Shown: positions 17,405-28,463, numbered from the stretch's first letter. The stretch is 64,000 bases of DNA from Alicyclobacillus fructus (GCF_017329605.1 NZ_JAFMTY010000002.1:62001-126000), one strand, 5' to 3'. Numbers and translations are program-made. Notes: generated by a model from the letters alone, not told the origin.

Positions 17405-18703
17405 ATGTTTCGCCGCATGTATATCACCGTGGCGAGTTTGCTCATCGTGAGCACCGGGCTCTTGCTCGTGCTCGTGGGCCTGGCCGTGTACCGCGAGCTG
17501 ACCAACGACGTCGCGAGGGACGCGGAGCAGGCGATGGCGGAGGCCGTGCCAGCGGTGGAGCGGGCGTTGACCGAGAGCGTGTACCGGGACGGCCTCGGTC
17601 CTCCGGTTCGGGACGATCTCGGCAACACCATCTTCTACTACGCCGTGGGGCCGGCCGCCGTCGCCCACTCCCCGCACGCGCCCGTCCCCTTTTCCGTGGT
17701 GCACGGGGAGGCCGTCCTGCGCCACTTCGTGACGTTCACGTACGACAATGAGCCATACCGGCTGTACACCGTCGTCGTGCCGGATCCGACGATGTCCTCG
17801 GCGCTCATTCAGACCTCGTACGGTCAAGCATCTTCCGGCGGGTTTGCGCGCAACCTGCTCGCGACGGGCGCCCTCCAAGCGGCGGTGCAGGACATCGCGG
17901 GTTCGTCGAGCCTTGTGCCGACGAGATCGACCGTCGTGCTGTACATGTATTGCCTCATCACGCAGGAGCGATCCATGCTCACGCACACCCTCCGCCTGAT
18001 GGAGCTCATCGGCGGAGCCGGTTTCCTGCTTGCCATCGCGGGCGATCTCGTCCTGGCCCGTCGGCTCGTCCAACCCGCCTTTCAGACCTGGGCCGCGTAC
18101 CAGGAGGCTGTGCTGGAGCTGTCGCACGAGCTGCAGACCCCGATTGCCACCGCGAGCGCCATGCTCGCGAACCGCGCCGTGCCGGAGGACGCCGCGAACG
18201 AGATCCGGCGCGAACTGGACCGGGCGTCGAAGATGATCTCGGACATGCTGTATCTCTCGAAGTTGCGCTCCGGGCTCGTCGACGATCCGCCTGAGCCCGT
18301 CGCCGTGTCCGATCTCACCCACGAGATCGCCGAGCGGTACGAGCCCATTGCGCGCGCCGAAGGCATCGAGCTTCGCGGGCAGGCCGAGGAGGGACTGTAC
18401 GTGTTCACGAATCCGGGCGAATGGGAGCGGCTCGTGAGCACGCTGTTCAAAAACGTGATCGATCACGCCAAACGCCCTTCGACCGCCGTCTGGTCTCTCT
18501 ATCGGCAAGGGCAGTGGGTCGTGCTTTCAGTGGAGAACGACGTGGCCCCGCAGACGGGGGAGCGGCACCGAGCGCCGGAGCGCGGCGTGGGCCTGCAGAT
18601 CGTGGAGCGGCTGGTGCACCGCATGCGGGGGCGTCTGCGCATCGATGCGGATGAAGATCGATTTTTTGTCGAGTTGCACGTGCCGGTGTTGCGCCCGCAT
18701 TGA
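17405..18703 (+). CDS. Sensor histidine kinase
   Basis: 432 residues. TM1 about 8-30, an extracytoplasmic sensor region to about residue 195, TM2 about 198-220, then HisKA with phospho-acceptor His241 in LSHELQTP and a C-terminal ATPase domain. The N-box region is KNVIDHA and the G2 box is GVGLQIVERLV. The segment between them is unusually short and no clear G1 (DxGxG) box is seen, so the ATP lid looks reduced. No PAS domain as in PhoR. Partner of the adjacent regulator. Confidence 0.88.
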   Translation: MFRRMYITVASLLIVSTGLLLVLVGLAVYRELTNDVARDAEQAMAEAVPAVERALTESVYRDGLGPPVRDDLGNTIFYYAVGPAAVAHSPHAPVPFSVVHGEAVLRHFVTFTYDNEPYRLYTVVVPDPTMSSALIQTSYGQASSGGFARNLLATGALQAAVQDIAGSSSLVPTRSTVVLYMYCLITQERSMLTHTLRLMELIGGAGFLLAIAGDLVLARRLVQPAFQTWAAYQEAVLELSHELQTPIATASAMLANRAVPEDAANEIRRELDRASKMISDMLYLSKLRSGLVDDPPEPVAVSDLTHEIAERYEPIARAEGIELRGQAEEGLYVFTNPGEWERLVSTLFKNVIDHAKRPSTAVWSLYRQGQWVVLSVENDVAPQTGERHRAPERGVGLQIVERLVHRMRGRLRIDADEDRFFVELHVPVLRPH

Positions 18704-18838
18704 GAGCGATTGCATGAGGCGGCCGGTGTGCTATATCATGGGTGGAGATGCATCGCGAGACAAGGGCGGGCGGCTTGCGCCGCGCCGCTCCTTGTTGCGC
18801 AGGGTCATCGAGAGAGAACGAGATTGGGAGGGCCTGCC

Positions 18839-20137
<1,299 letters not shown>

Positions 20138-20149
20138 GGAGCGGTTCGC

Positions 20150-21085
20150 ATGTTGGAGAGGAAGAAAATCTCGGTGATTGGCGCCGGATTCACAGGCGCC
20201 ACCACGGCGTTTCTGCTGGCGGCGAAGGAGCTCGGCGACGTGGTGCTCTTGGACATTCCGTCGCTTGAGAACCCGACGAAGGGCAAGGCGCTCGACATGC
20301 TCGAGGCCATGCCCGTGCTCGGGAGCGACGCGCGCGTCGTGGGGACTTCCCATTACGAGGACACGGCCGGATCGGACCTCGTCATCATCACGGCCGGTCT
20401 TCCGCGCAAACCTGGCATGAGCCGGGACGATCTCGTCACCACGAACGCGAACATCGTGAAGTCGGTCACCGAGCAGGTGGTCGCGCATTCGCCCGACGCC
20501 TGTCTCATTGTCCTCTCCAACCCAGTCGACGCCATGACGTACGTGGCGTATAAGACGAGCGGATTTCCGAAGGAGCGCGTGATCGGCCAGGCCGGCGTGC
20601 TCGACACGGCGCGGTTCAACACGTTCGTCGCGATGGAACTCGGGGTGTCGGTCGAGGACGTGCGCGGCTTTGTGCTCGGCGTGCACGGCGACGACATGGT
20701 GCCGCTCGTCCGGTACGCCAACGTCGGCGGCGTCCCGCTCGAAAAGCTGTTGCCGAGGGAGCGGATCGACGCCATCGTCGAGCGCACCCGGAACGGGGGA
20801 GGCGAGATCGTCAGCCTGATGGGGAACGCGAGCGCGTATTACGCCCCCGCCGCGTCGCTTGTGCAGATGGCGGAGTCCATCCTCAAGGACAAGCGGCGCG
20901 TGTTGCCGGCCATCGCATATCTGGAAGGCGAATACGGCTATCGCGACCTGACGCTCGGCGTCCCGACCGTCCTCGGCAAACGGGGCATCGAACGCATCTT
21001 GGAGTTGGACCTTCTGCCGGAGGAAAAGGCGGCGCTCGACAAATCCGCCGAATCCGTGCGCAGGTTGATCTCCGTGATCGCGTGA
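20150..21085 (+). CDS. mdh: Malate dehydrogenase
   Basis: 311 residues, lactate-dehydrogenase-like MDH of the Bacillus type. Rossmann motif [14 protein letters not shown]-binding Asp in LLDIPS, substrate loop [13 protein letters not shown], and catalytic His in [10 protein letters not shown]. It oxidises malate to oxaloacetate in the TCA cycle and is cotranscribed with icd. A strong terminator follows. Confidence 0.95.
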   Translation: MLERKKISVIGAGFTGATTAFLLAAKELGDVVLLDIPSLENPTKGKALDMLEAMPVLGSDARVVGTSHYEDTAGSDLVIITAGLPRKPGMSRDDLVTTNANIVKSVTEQVVAHSPDACLIVLSNPVDAMTYVAYKTSGFPKERVIGQAGVLDTARFNTFVAMELGVSVEDVRGFVLGVHGDDMVPLVRYANVGGVPLEKLLPRERIDAIVERTRNGGGEIVSLMGNASAYYAPAASLVQMAESILKDKRRVLPAIAYLEGEYGYRDLTLGVPTVLGKRGIERILELDLLPEEKAALDKSAESVRRLISVIA

Positions 21086-21101
21086 AGCAAAATCAAGAAA
21101 C

Positions 21102-21138
21102 AAAAAAAGCCGAGGGATCTGCGTCCCTCGGCTTTTTT
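21102..21138. terminator. Strong bidirectional terminator between mdh and chorismate mutase
   Basis: Stem GCCGAGGGA/TCCCTCGGC with A7 on the left and T6 on the right. It serves mdh on the + strand and chorismate mutase on the - strand. Confidence 0.9.
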
Positions 21139-21144
21139 GTCTTT

Positions 21145-21453
21145 CTAGCGTGCGGTGCGTTCGACGCTTTGGAGGATCTCCTCCTGGCGCCTGCAGGACT
21201 CATCGTGCACGAGTTTCCACACGGCGGCGAGAAAGGACGGTCGCAGGCGGAGTTCGGCCCCGCGGCGGAGGTATCGCGCCCGGACCTGCTGCGCGCGCTC
21301 GGGTTGGACCACCGGTTCGCCGCGCCGCGCCTTGTGCCTGGCGATCGCTTCCGCAGCGGCAAATCGCTCCGCCAACACCTGAAGGAGTTGATCATCGAGG
21401 CGATCGATAGCTCCGCGCAATTCCCGGAGCTCTTCGTCGAGTGGGCGCTGCAC
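21145..21453 (-). CDS. Chorismate mutase, AroQ class
   Basis: 102 residues, all helical. It converts chorismate to prephenate for Phe/Tyr. AroQ signatures are visible: LR.AID.LD.QLL..LAER near residues 11-31, then AIARHKARRGEPV and PERAQQV. Standalone, with no prephenate dehydratase or DAHP synthase fusion. GTG start, with AGGGAGAG upstream. The 5' leader is a T-box riboswitch, so expression should follow charging of an aromatic tRNA. Confidence 0.85.
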   Translation of the reverse strand: MQRPLDEELRELRGAIDRLDDQLLQVLAERFAAAEAIARHKARRGEPVVQPERAQQVRARYLRRGAELRLRPSFLAAVWKLVHDESCRRQEEILQSVERTAR

Positions 21454-21489
21454 GTCGGTTCTCTCCCTTCCCTAGAACGCGATGATGAT

Positions 21490-21778
21490 CCAAATGAAAA
21501 ACGCCCGCCCCATCCAGGGGCGAGCGTTGCTCGCGGTACCACCCTCAGGCGGCGCCATCGGATGCGTCCGCCTTCACTTCATTGAGATAACGGAAGGTGT
21601 ACACCTCCCGGCGCTGGCTACTTGCAGGCTGCAGGGAACATCCCGTCGCGCTGGTTCACCAGGCAGCTCCAGAGTGAACTTCCAGCCGCGGTCTGGACCA
21701 GTTTGCACCAACCACTGGCTCTCTGCACCGTCTCCGCGGATGTACTCTCTCCTTCACGGCCGTCGCTCGATGAATTTT
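21490..21778 (-). promoter_or_regulatory. T-box riboswitch leader of chorismate mutase
   Basis: The 489-base gap between chorismate mutase and polA holds a complete T-box leader on the minus strand. Stem I features are AGAGAGTAC, the distal AGAGAGCC...GGTTGGTGCAA block and a GTTCACTCTGGAGC 3' side. The antiterminator T-box sequence AGGGTGGTACCGCG is at 21545-21532, followed by a terminator (21528-21497) ending in TTTTT. The specifier loop should lie between GGAGC and GAAC; a UGG (Trp) codon at 21661-21659 fits, but I cannot fold it to be sure. Confidence 0.9.
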
Positions 21779-21784
21779 GCCATA

Positions 21785-21813
21785 AGAATAGCGAATCGAA
21801 CGAATGTTGTCAA
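21785..21813 (-). promoter_or_regulatory. Sigma-A promoter of the T-box/chorismate mutase transcript
   Basis: Minus-strand TTGACA (21813-21808), 17-base spacer, TATTCT (21790-21785). Near consensus, with a start expected near 21778. Confidence 0.8.
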
Positions 21814-21942
21814 CCGTACAGAGCTCTCGGCCGGGTTGGGGGTACCTGGCTTCGACACAAGACGACGCGGGCCGACGGTGGGAATGTGATAGAATGGAGC
21901 GGGACAACAGTGCGCCTTGCGGCGCGAAGTCTGGGGTGGCCT

Positions 21943-24597
21943 ATGCCAACATCGAAACTGGTGTTGATTGACGGAAACAGCATTCTGTATCGCGCGTTCT
22001 TCGCGCTGCCGCCGCTCTCCGCGCAGGACGGCACGCCGACGAACGCGGTTTACGGATTCACGACCATGATCCTGCGGCTGTTGTCGGACGAAAAGCCGAC
22101 CCACTTGGCCGTCGCATTCGATAAATCGAAGACCACATTCCGCCATGCCGATTTTGCGGCCTATAAAGGGACGCGCCAGGAGACACCCGACGAGCTGGTG
22201 CAACAGTTTCCGCTCGCGCGCCGTACCCTGGAGGCGCTCTCAATTCCCATGATCGAGATCGATCAGTACGAGGCCGACGACGTCATCGGCACGCTCGCCA
22301 AGCGCGCGGCCGAGGCGGGTTTCGACGTGCGCGTGGTCTCAGGTGACAAGGACCTGTTGCAGCTGGTGGACGATCGGATTCACGTGCTTTTGACGCGCAA
22401 GGGCATCACTGAAATGGAACACTTTGATGAGCAAGCCGTGGCAAGGCGGTATCCCGGCCTCAAGCCCGCGCAGGTGATCGATCTCAAGGGGCTGATGGGC
22501 GATCCGTCCGACAACATTCCCGGCGTGCCGGGCGTGGGGGAAAAGACGGCGCTCAAACTGCTCGCGTCCTTCGGATCGGTCGAGGGCGTGTACGATCACC
22601 TCGATGAAGTCCAAGGGCAGAAACTGCGCGAGCGCCTCGAGCAGCATCGCGACGACGCGTTTTTGTCCAAGCGTCTCGCCACCATCGCGTGCGATGCACC
22701 CATTGAGGTCGATCTCGACGCCCTGCGCTATGACGGGCCGGATCCCGCGCAGGCCATCGCTTGGTTCCGGGAGCTCAACTTCCGGTCCCTCGTCGACAAA
22801 ATTTCCGAGGAAATGAGCCACGATTCGACGCCGGGACCTGCGCCGAGCGGTGACGCTGGCTCGTCCGACGAATGGGACGCCTTCGCGTATGACGTGATCG
22901 ACGACGCGCGCGCGTGGCAGGCGGCCATCGCTTCGCTCGATGAGCCGGCCGGTGTGATGATGGACTTGGCGGATCCGGACTATCATCGAGCGGAGATTCG
23001 GGGCATGGCCGTCGCGGGGGCTGGGCGCGCCTACTACGTCCGGTTCGGCGAGCGCCTTGAGCTGAGTGACGTCCGGCCGTGGTTGGTGTCGGAGCGGCCG
23101 AAGATCGCGTTTGACCTGAAGTCGATGGCCTTTGCACTCGACGCGCACGGCATCGGCTTGACAGCGGAATGCGGATGGCAGGACGTCAAGCTCGCCGCCT
23201 ATCTGCTCAACCCGCAGGACGGCGAGGTGGAACTGTCGGACGTGTTCGCGCGCGCGTTCCAGCGGGAGTTGCCGCCTTTGGACGAAGGCGTCCGAGAGAA
23301 GTGGCTCGCCTACACGGCGGCGCAGCTGCCGCAGTTGTTTGAATCTCTCTCGTACACCATCCAGATGCAGGAGATGGAGCGCCTGTATCAAGAGGTCGAG
23401 CTGCCGCTCGCGTTCGTGTTGGCGAAGATGGAGATCACGGGATTCTACGTGAATCGCGACAAGCTCGTCGCGTTCGGCCGCGAGCTGACCGAGCGCATTG
23501 AGCGGCTGACGGAGGAGATCTATCGCCTTGCGGGCACTTCGTTCAACCTGAACTCGCCGAAGCAGCTCGGAGAGATCCTGTTTGACAAACTGGGCCTGCC
23601 TGTCCTGAAGAAGACCAAGACCGGCTACTCGACGAGCGCTGACGTGCTGGAAAAGCTGGCGCCGATGCATGAGATCGTGCAGAAGATCCTGGACTACCGA
23701 CTGCTGGCGAAGCTTCAGTCGACGTACGTCGAAGGCTTGCTCAAGGTGATTCGCAAGGAGACCGGACGCGTCCACACCCGGTTCCACCAGACGCTCACCG
23801 CCACGGGCAGGCTTTCGAGCAGTGAACCCAACCTGCAGAACATCCCGATCCGACTTGAAGAGGGCCGCAGGCTTCGCCAGGTCTTTGAGCCGACCTACAA
23901 GGACTGGGTCATTTTTGCCGCCGACTACTCGCAGATCGAGTTGCGCATCTTGGCGCATCTGTCGGGCGATGAGGCGCTGATCGACGCGTTTCGCCGCGAT
24001 ATGGACATCCACACCCGCACCGCCGCGGACGTGTTCGAGGTTCCGCCGGAGCAGGTGACGAGCCTGATGCGCCGCCAGGCGAAGGCGGTGAACTTTGGCA
24101 TCGTCTACGGGATCAGCGACTTCGGGCTCGCGCAAAACCTGAATATCCCGCAGAAAGAGGCGAAGCGATTCATCGAAGGTTACTTCGAGAAGTTCCCGGG
24201 CGTCAAGCGGTACATGGACGAGATCGTCAAGCTGGCGCGCGAGCGGGGGTATGTCACCACCCTGATGAACCGTCGGCGGTATTTGCCGGACATTCACAGC
24301 CGCAACTACCAGCTGCGGAGCTTTGCGGAGCGCACGGCGATGAACACGCCGATTCAGGGCAGTGCGGCGGACCTAATCAAGCTCGCGATGGTCCGGATTG
24401 ACCGGGCCATGCGCGATGCGCAGATGGACGCCCGTATGCTCCTGCAGGTGCACGACGAGCTCATCTTCGAGTGCCCGAAGGATGAACTCGCAGCCCTTGA
24501 GGTGCTGGTTCGCGACAACATGGAAAACGCGATGACGTTGTCCGTGCCGCTCAAGGTGGACACGGCCTACGGTCCGACCTGGTACGACGCAAAGTGA
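21943..24597 (+). CDS. polA: DNA polymerase I
   Basis: 884 residues. The N-terminal 5'-3' exonuclease (about 1-290) has LIDGNS, DQYEADD, VSGDKDLLQLV and the GVPGVGEKTA helix-hairpin-helix. The middle 3'-5' exonuclease domain lacks the DxE metal ligands (MMDLADPDY where active enzymes have DTET), as in Bacillus enzymes, so it is probably inactive. The polymerase has motif A (DYSQIELRILAHLSGD), the O-helix (RRQAKAVNFGIVYG) and motif C (QVHDELIFE). The longer upstream reading frame overlaps the T-box and is rejected. Confidence 0.96.
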   Translation: MPTSKLVLIDGNSILYRAFFALPPLSAQDGTPTNAVYGFTTMILRLLSDEKPTHLAVAFDKSKTTFRHADFAAYKGTRQETPDELVQQFPLARRTLEALSIPMIEIDQYEADDVIGTLAKRAAEAGFDVRVVSGDKDLLQLVDDRIHVLLTRKGITEMEHFDEQAVARRYPGLKPAQVIDLKGLMGDPSDNIPGVPGVGEKTALKLLASFGSVEGVYDHLDEVQGQKLRERLEQHRDDAFLSKRLATIACDAPIEVDLDALRYDGPDPAQAIAWFRELNFRSLVDKISEEMSHDSTPGPAPSGDAGSSDEWDAFAYDVIDDARAWQAAIASLDEPAGVMMDLADPDYHRAEIRGMAVAGAGRAYYVRFGERLELSDVRPWLVSERPKIAFDLKSMAFALDAHGIGLTAECGWQDVKLAAYLLNPQDGEVELSDVFARAFQRELPPLDEGVREKWLAYTAAQLPQLFESLSYTIQMQEMERLYQEVELPLAFVLAKMEITGFYVNRDKLVAFGRELTERIERLTEEIYRLAGTSFNLNSPKQLGEILFDKLGLPVLKKTKTGYSTSADVLEKLAPMHEIVQKILDYRLLAKLQSTYVEGLLKVIRKETGRVHTRFHQTLTATGRLSSSEPNLQNIPIRLEEGRRLRQVFEPTYKDWVIFAADYSQIELRILAHLSGDEALIDAFRRDMDIHTRTAADVFEVPPEQVTSLMRRQAKAVNFGIVYGISDFGLAQNLNIPQKEAKRFIEGYFEKFPGVKRYMDEIVKLARERGYVTTLMNRRRYLPDIHSRNYQLRSFAERTAMNTPIQGSAADLIKLAMVRIDRAMRDAQMDARMLLQVHDELIFECPKDELAALEVLVRDNMENAMTLSVPLKVDTAYGPTWYDAK

Positions 24598-24609
24598 GGG
24601 GGATGGAGC

Positions 24610-25467
24610 GTGCCGGAATTGCCTGAGGTGGAAACCGTTCGGCGCCATCTCGCGGAGCGCGTCGAAGGGGATGTCATTCGCGAGGTGGAGGTCCGCCTGC
24701 CGCGCATCGTGCGCCATCCCGCGCCCGTCTTATTCGCGGACCGACTGCGGGGCCAGCGGATTCAGCGCGTGGATAGGCGAGGCAAGTATCTGTTGTTCCG
24801 CTTGGATACCGTCCTCCTTGTCTCCCACCTTCGCATGGAGGGACGCTACGAGGTGGCTCATCCGTCCGAACCCGAGCTGCCCCACACGCACGTGGTGTTC
24901 CAGCTCGCGTCGGGCCGCCAGTTGCGCTACGCGGACGTTCGCCAATTCGGCACGATGGATGCGGTCGTCGAGGGAGAGCCCCTGCCCAACGGGCTGGCGG
25001 AACTCGGACCGGAGCCGTTCGATCCGGCGCTCGACGGTGCGGCGCTTCACGAGCGGCTGAGGCACCGCCGAGCGCCCATCAAGAGCCTCCTGCTCGATCA
25101 GCGGCAGATGGCGGGGCTCGGAAACATCTATGTGGATGAGGCGCTGTTTGCCGCGGGCATCCATCCGTTGACGCCGGCGGGAGCGGTGAGCAGGCGGCAG
25201 TGCGATGTCTTGTTGCGCGAGATTCGGGACGTCCTAGCGCGCGCCATCCGCGAGGGCGGCTCGTCCGTGCGGTCGTTTCGCGATGGCTACGGGAGGCACG
25301 GTGGCTTTCAGATTCAACTGGCCGTTTACGGGCGCGCCGGGCAGCCCTGCGTGAGGTGCGGCCAGCCCATTCAGAAGATCAAGGTCGCAGGGCGGGGGAC
25401 CCATGTGTGCCCGGCCTGTCAGCCTGTGGTATCCGGTATGCCTGTCGGAACGGGGGTGCACGCGTGA
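24610..25467 (+). CDS. mutM: Formamidopyrimidine-DNA glycosylase
   Basis: 285 residues. Base-excision repair of 8-oxoguanine. The catalytic Pro2/Glu3 start (PELPEVETV) is intact, the Lys of RRGKYL is present, the helix-two-turn-helix region contains GLGNIYVDEALF, and a C-terminal four-Cys zinc finger (CVRCG...CPAC) closes the protein. GTG start 12 bases after polA, so it is in the polA-mutM-coaE operon typical of Bacillales. It overlaps coaE. Confidence 0.95.
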   Translation: MPELPEVETVRRHLAERVEGDVIREVEVRLPRIVRHPAPVLFADRLRGQRIQRVDRRGKYLLFRLDTVLLVSHLRMEGRYEVAHPSEPELPHTHVVFQLASGRQLRYADVRQFGTMDAVVEGEPLPNGLAELGPEPFDPALDGAALHERLRHRRAPIKSLLLDQRQMAGLGNIYVDEALFAAGIHPLTPAGAVSRRQCDVLLREIRDVLARAIREGGSSVRSFRDGYGRHGGFQIQLAVYGRAGQPCVRCGQPIQKIKVAGRGTHVCPACQPVVSGMPVGTGVHA

Positions 25468-26096
25468 AGGGAAAAATCATCGGTTTGACGGGAGGCATCG
25501 GCACGGGGAAGAGCACCGTGTCTCAAATGTTGCGCGATCTCGGCGCGTTTGTGGTGGACGCGGACGTGTGGGCGCGCAAGGTCGTGGAGCCGGGCAGCGA
25601 AGGGCTGCGCGAGATTGTGGACGTGTTCGGAGAAGGCGTGCTGCAGGCGGACGGATCGCTTGACCGAAAGAAGCTGGGGGCCATCGTGTTCCAGGACGAG
25701 GAGAAACGGTTGCAACTGAACCGAATTGTGCATCCGCGCGTGCAACAGGGCATGTGGCAGGAAACGATGGATTACTGGAGGGACCATCCCGGCGAGCCGG
25801 TGGTGTGGGACGTGCCGCTGCTCATCGAGGGGACGGCAAAGCGGTTCGTCGACGAGATCGTCGTGGTGTACGCGAGCCCCGCCACTCAACTTCGCCGCGT
25901 GATGGAGCGGGACGGCCTGAGCGAGACAGAAGCGCTTCGCCGCATCCAGGCGCAGATGCCCATCGACGAAAAGCGGGCCATCGCGACGCATGTCATTGAA
26001 AACGACGGCCCGCTGGAATCCACGCGAGAGCAGGTGCAGGCGCTATGGCAAAAACTTCGCGCGGAAAGCCGAAGCGGCCATTCTTCTTCGCGCTGA
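25464..26096 (+). CDS. coaE: Dephospho-CoA kinase
   Basis: 210 residues. Last step of coenzyme A synthesis. P-loop GGIGTGKST near residue 10, DADVWAR, VWDVPLLIE, and the C-terminal RRIQAQMPIDEKRAIA lid region. The GTG start overlaps the mutM stop as GTGA. Its last 52 bases overlap the next gene, so the whole run appears translationally coupled. Confidence 0.94.
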   Translation: MKGKIIGLTGGIGTGKSTVSQMLRDLGAFVVDADVWARKVVEPGSEGLREIVDVFGEGVLQADGSLDRKKLGAIVFQDEEKRLQLNRIVHPRVQQGMWQETMDYWRDHPGEPVVWDVPLLIEGTAKRFVDEIVVVYASPATQLRRVMERDGLSETEALRRIQAQMPIDEKRAIATHVIENDGPLESTREQVQALWQKLRAESRSGHSSSR

Positions 26097-26704
26097 ACCT
26101 TCGCCAGCTCATCGCGGGAATTCTGCTCATCGCCGTGCTGGTGACCATCTCAACGAACGGATTCTGGCGCCTGATGTATCCCATTCAGTATCAGGCTCAG
26201 ATTCAGCAGTCCGCGCGCTTCGCGGATGTCGATCCGCTGCTGATTGCAAGCATCATTCGCGTCGAGAGCAAGTTTCGAACGGAAGACGTCTCGCACGCCG
26301 GCGCTGTGGGTCTCATGCAGTTGATGCCCCAGACCGCGGAGTGGATCGCCGAGATGCTGCGAAATCAGACGTCGGGATCGGGCGGCGCCATTCGCAGGCT
26401 GCCGCAAGACGCGAAGAAGCTTGCGAGTCCGGACTACAACATTTTGATTGGCAGTTGGTATGTGAAGAGCCTGATCAAGGATTTCCACGGCAACGTGGTG
26501 GCGGCGGTTGCGGCGTACAACGCCGGCCCGAGGCGCGTGTCGCAGTGGCTGAAGGACGGCGTGTGGAACGGGAAGCTGCAGGACATCGACCAAATCCCGG
26601 TGGGCGAGACGCGCCATTTCGTCGATCGCGTCTTCTATAACTACGATCTGTACAAGAAAATCTACGGGGGAGACCCCGCCTGGCGCTTGTCCTCAAATGG
26701 CTAG
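26045..26704 (+). CDS. Membrane-anchored lytic transglycosylase
   Basis: 219 residues. N-terminal basic stretch and one membrane anchor (about 14-38), then an SLT (goose-lysozyme-like) domain. The catalytic Glu lies in IIRVESKFRTEDVSHAGAVGLMQLMP, with the downstream AVAAYNAGP and ETRHFVDRV motifs. It cleaves peptidoglycan, leaving 1,6-anhydro ends. The start overlaps coaE by 52 bases. The same coaE-SLT arrangement occurs in Bacillus (ytaP/ytcC region), from memory. Confidence 0.92.
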   Translation: MAKTSRGKPKRPFFFALNLRQLIAGILLIAVLVTISTNGFWRLMYPIQYQAQIQQSARFADVDPLLIASIIRVESKFRTEDVSHAGAVGLMQLMPQTAEWIAEMLRNQTSGSGGAIRRLPQDAKKLASPDYNILIGSWYVKSLIKDFHGNVVAAVAAYNAGPRRVSQWLKDGVWNGKLQDIDQIPVGETRHFVDRVFYNYDLYKKIYGGDPAWRLSSNG

Positions 26705-26716
26705 GAGGGGACCGAG

Positions 26717-27831
26717 ATGGCCGTCACGAATCGGACGGTAGCGTATCTTCAGGCGGCCCGGTGTCCGATCGCATCGGGCGCAAGCCGTTTCTGGTCGTGT
26801 ACGAACTGATGACCTGTGGTGCTGCCTTGTTGGTGGCGCTGTGTCGGAATCCAGTCCTGATCTCGGTAGCCGTAGCGCTCACCGGATTTGGACGCGGCCA
26901 GAATGGCGCTGCTGGGCCGTTCACGCCCGTGGAGCAGGCGTGGATGGCTCAGGGCACTCCACGTGAGCAGCGCAGCCGAGTCTTTAGCGCCAACACGGCT
27001 CTTGGGTTCTTCGGCATGGCCATTGGGTCCCTGTTGGCAGGACTCAACCACGCGTGGCAACGCGAGTTGCCGGGTCCGTCGGCCTTCCTGCCTCTCTTTT
27101 GTGGTGTCGCTTGCCTCTCGCTCGCTTGTGCTGTCATCCTCTGGCGGACGCCGGAAGGCGGGAGACACAGGAACGGTGGGCAGGGGGAGGATGATCACGC
27201 ACCCCGGTCATTTTCTCGCGCCGGGCGCCAACCCACTTCGCGCGATCTCGCAAGGAGAAAAACCGAAAACCGCAACATCGCCAAGCTTGCATTCGTGAAC
27301 CTGTTGAACGGGCTCGGCGTTGGTTTCGTAGGCCCCATGATGTCGTACTGGTTCGCCGTGAAGTTCGGGGCGACGAGCGTCGAGATCGGCAGAACGATGG
27401 CCGCGTCGTTCGTGGTGACAGGTTTGTTTGCGCTTTTCTCCGGATACTTAGCCGAGCGCATCGGTATGGTGAGAGCTGTCGTTTGGCTACGTCTCGCAGG
27501 CGTTGGACTCATGTGCGTCCTGCCCTTCATGCCCACGTTTTTCCTTGCATCGGCCGCCTATGCTCTGCGATCCGCCTTGAGCCGCGGCACCCAGGGAGCG
27601 AGATCGGCCTTAGGTTCGAGCCTGACGGAGGACGATCGGCGTGGGTTTTCGTTGAGCATGAATTCGTTCTTTACGCGAGCCGCTTCCGCCGTCGGACCGA
27701 CCTTTTCGGGCTGGTTGCTGGACGAGGGCAGTCTGGCGTTGCCGTTTGTCTTGGCGGCAGGCTTGCAACTCGCTTCAACGGTTCTCTACGGGGCATTCTT
27801 TCGAGAATACGACGTCGCACGCAAGGCATGA
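26717..27831 (+). pseudogene. Decayed MFS transporter missing TM1-TM2
   Basis: An ATG at 26717 with a strong AGGAGGGG site reads MAVTNRTVAYLQAA, then meets a stop after 27 codons. Another frame (open from 26761, GTG) starts at the MFS loop 2-3 motif SDRIGRKPF and continues as an otherwise normal transporter of about ten helices to 27831. The first two helices are absent and the two parts are out of frame, which suggests an internal deletion at about 26757. If translated from GTG 26761 (356 residues) it would lack the first two helices; no ribosome site is seen there. Confidence 0.65.
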
Positions 27832-27845
27832 GGCAGCAAACCTAG

Positions 27846-28382
27846 TCAACGCGTCCGGGGCTCAGGAGCTCCGTCGGACATGACCTGGATGCCCGCCTTC
27901 TGCAGCGCCTCGCACGCTTCCGCGAGTTGGTCTTCGCGGTCGTATTGCACGCGGTGATAGTGAAAGCCGCCGGTGAGGCTGGATAGAAGCGCGGCCCGCT
28001 CACTGCGGACCTTTTCAAGAAACACATCCACGTCGCGCCTCGAAGTGATGAGGAGGTTGCCCACGATTTCTCCGTAGATGGCGTGCTCCACGCGCACGTC
28101 CATCACGCGCACGCCGTGATCGACGAGCGTGTACAGTTCGTCCTTGGTTTGTTCCGGTGTGTGCGAGACGGCGAGCACCGTTTCCCGCCCGGACGACGAT
28201 CGCGTGAGCCAGTAGCCCTTCGGCGTGGCGTAAATAGGCTCGCCAGCCGCGCGCAGGAGAGCGATGTCGTGGACGATGACCTGGCGCGTCACGCCGAGCG
28301 CCTCGGCGAGCGCCTGCCCTGGCACGGGGGCGTCCGCCTGCTGAAGCAAGTTCAAGAGGCGCTGCTGTCGTTCGGTCGGCAT
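27846..28382 (-). CDS. niaR: Niacin-responsive transcriptional repressor NiaR (YrxA)
   Basis: 178 residues. N-terminal HTH_11 (about 1-55, LAEALGVTRQVIVHDIALL) followed by a 3H domain (about 75-170), named for three conserved His. Those seen here include the DHGVRVMDVRVEHAIYGEI and GGFHYHRV regions. NiaR represses NAD synthesis and niacin uptake genes when nicotinate is present. The ATG at 28382 follows GAGGAGG. No NAD gene is adjacent, so its targets lie elsewhere; the nearby MFS remnant could have been one. Confidence 0.88.
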   Translation of the reverse strand: MPTERQQRLLNLLQQADAPVPGQALAEALGVTRQVIVHDIALLRAAGEPIYATPKGYWLTRSSSGRETVLAVSHTPEQTKDELYTLVDHGVRVMDVRVEHAIYGEIVGNLLITSRRDVDVFLEKVRSERAALLSSLTGGFHYHRVQYDREDQLAEACEALQKAGIQVMSDGAPEPRTR

Positions 28383-28463
28383 GCGGCGTATCCTCCTCAC
28401 TCGTGGGCCGCAAAGGCGCGGTGGCCGGCAACGAAATTCGGAATGGAGCGCATAAGACGAAGA

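Noticed and set aside
21622-21942. N-terminal extension of polA
   Set aside because: Overlaps the minus-strand T-box leader and has no homology; polA starts at the conserved VLIDGNS region.
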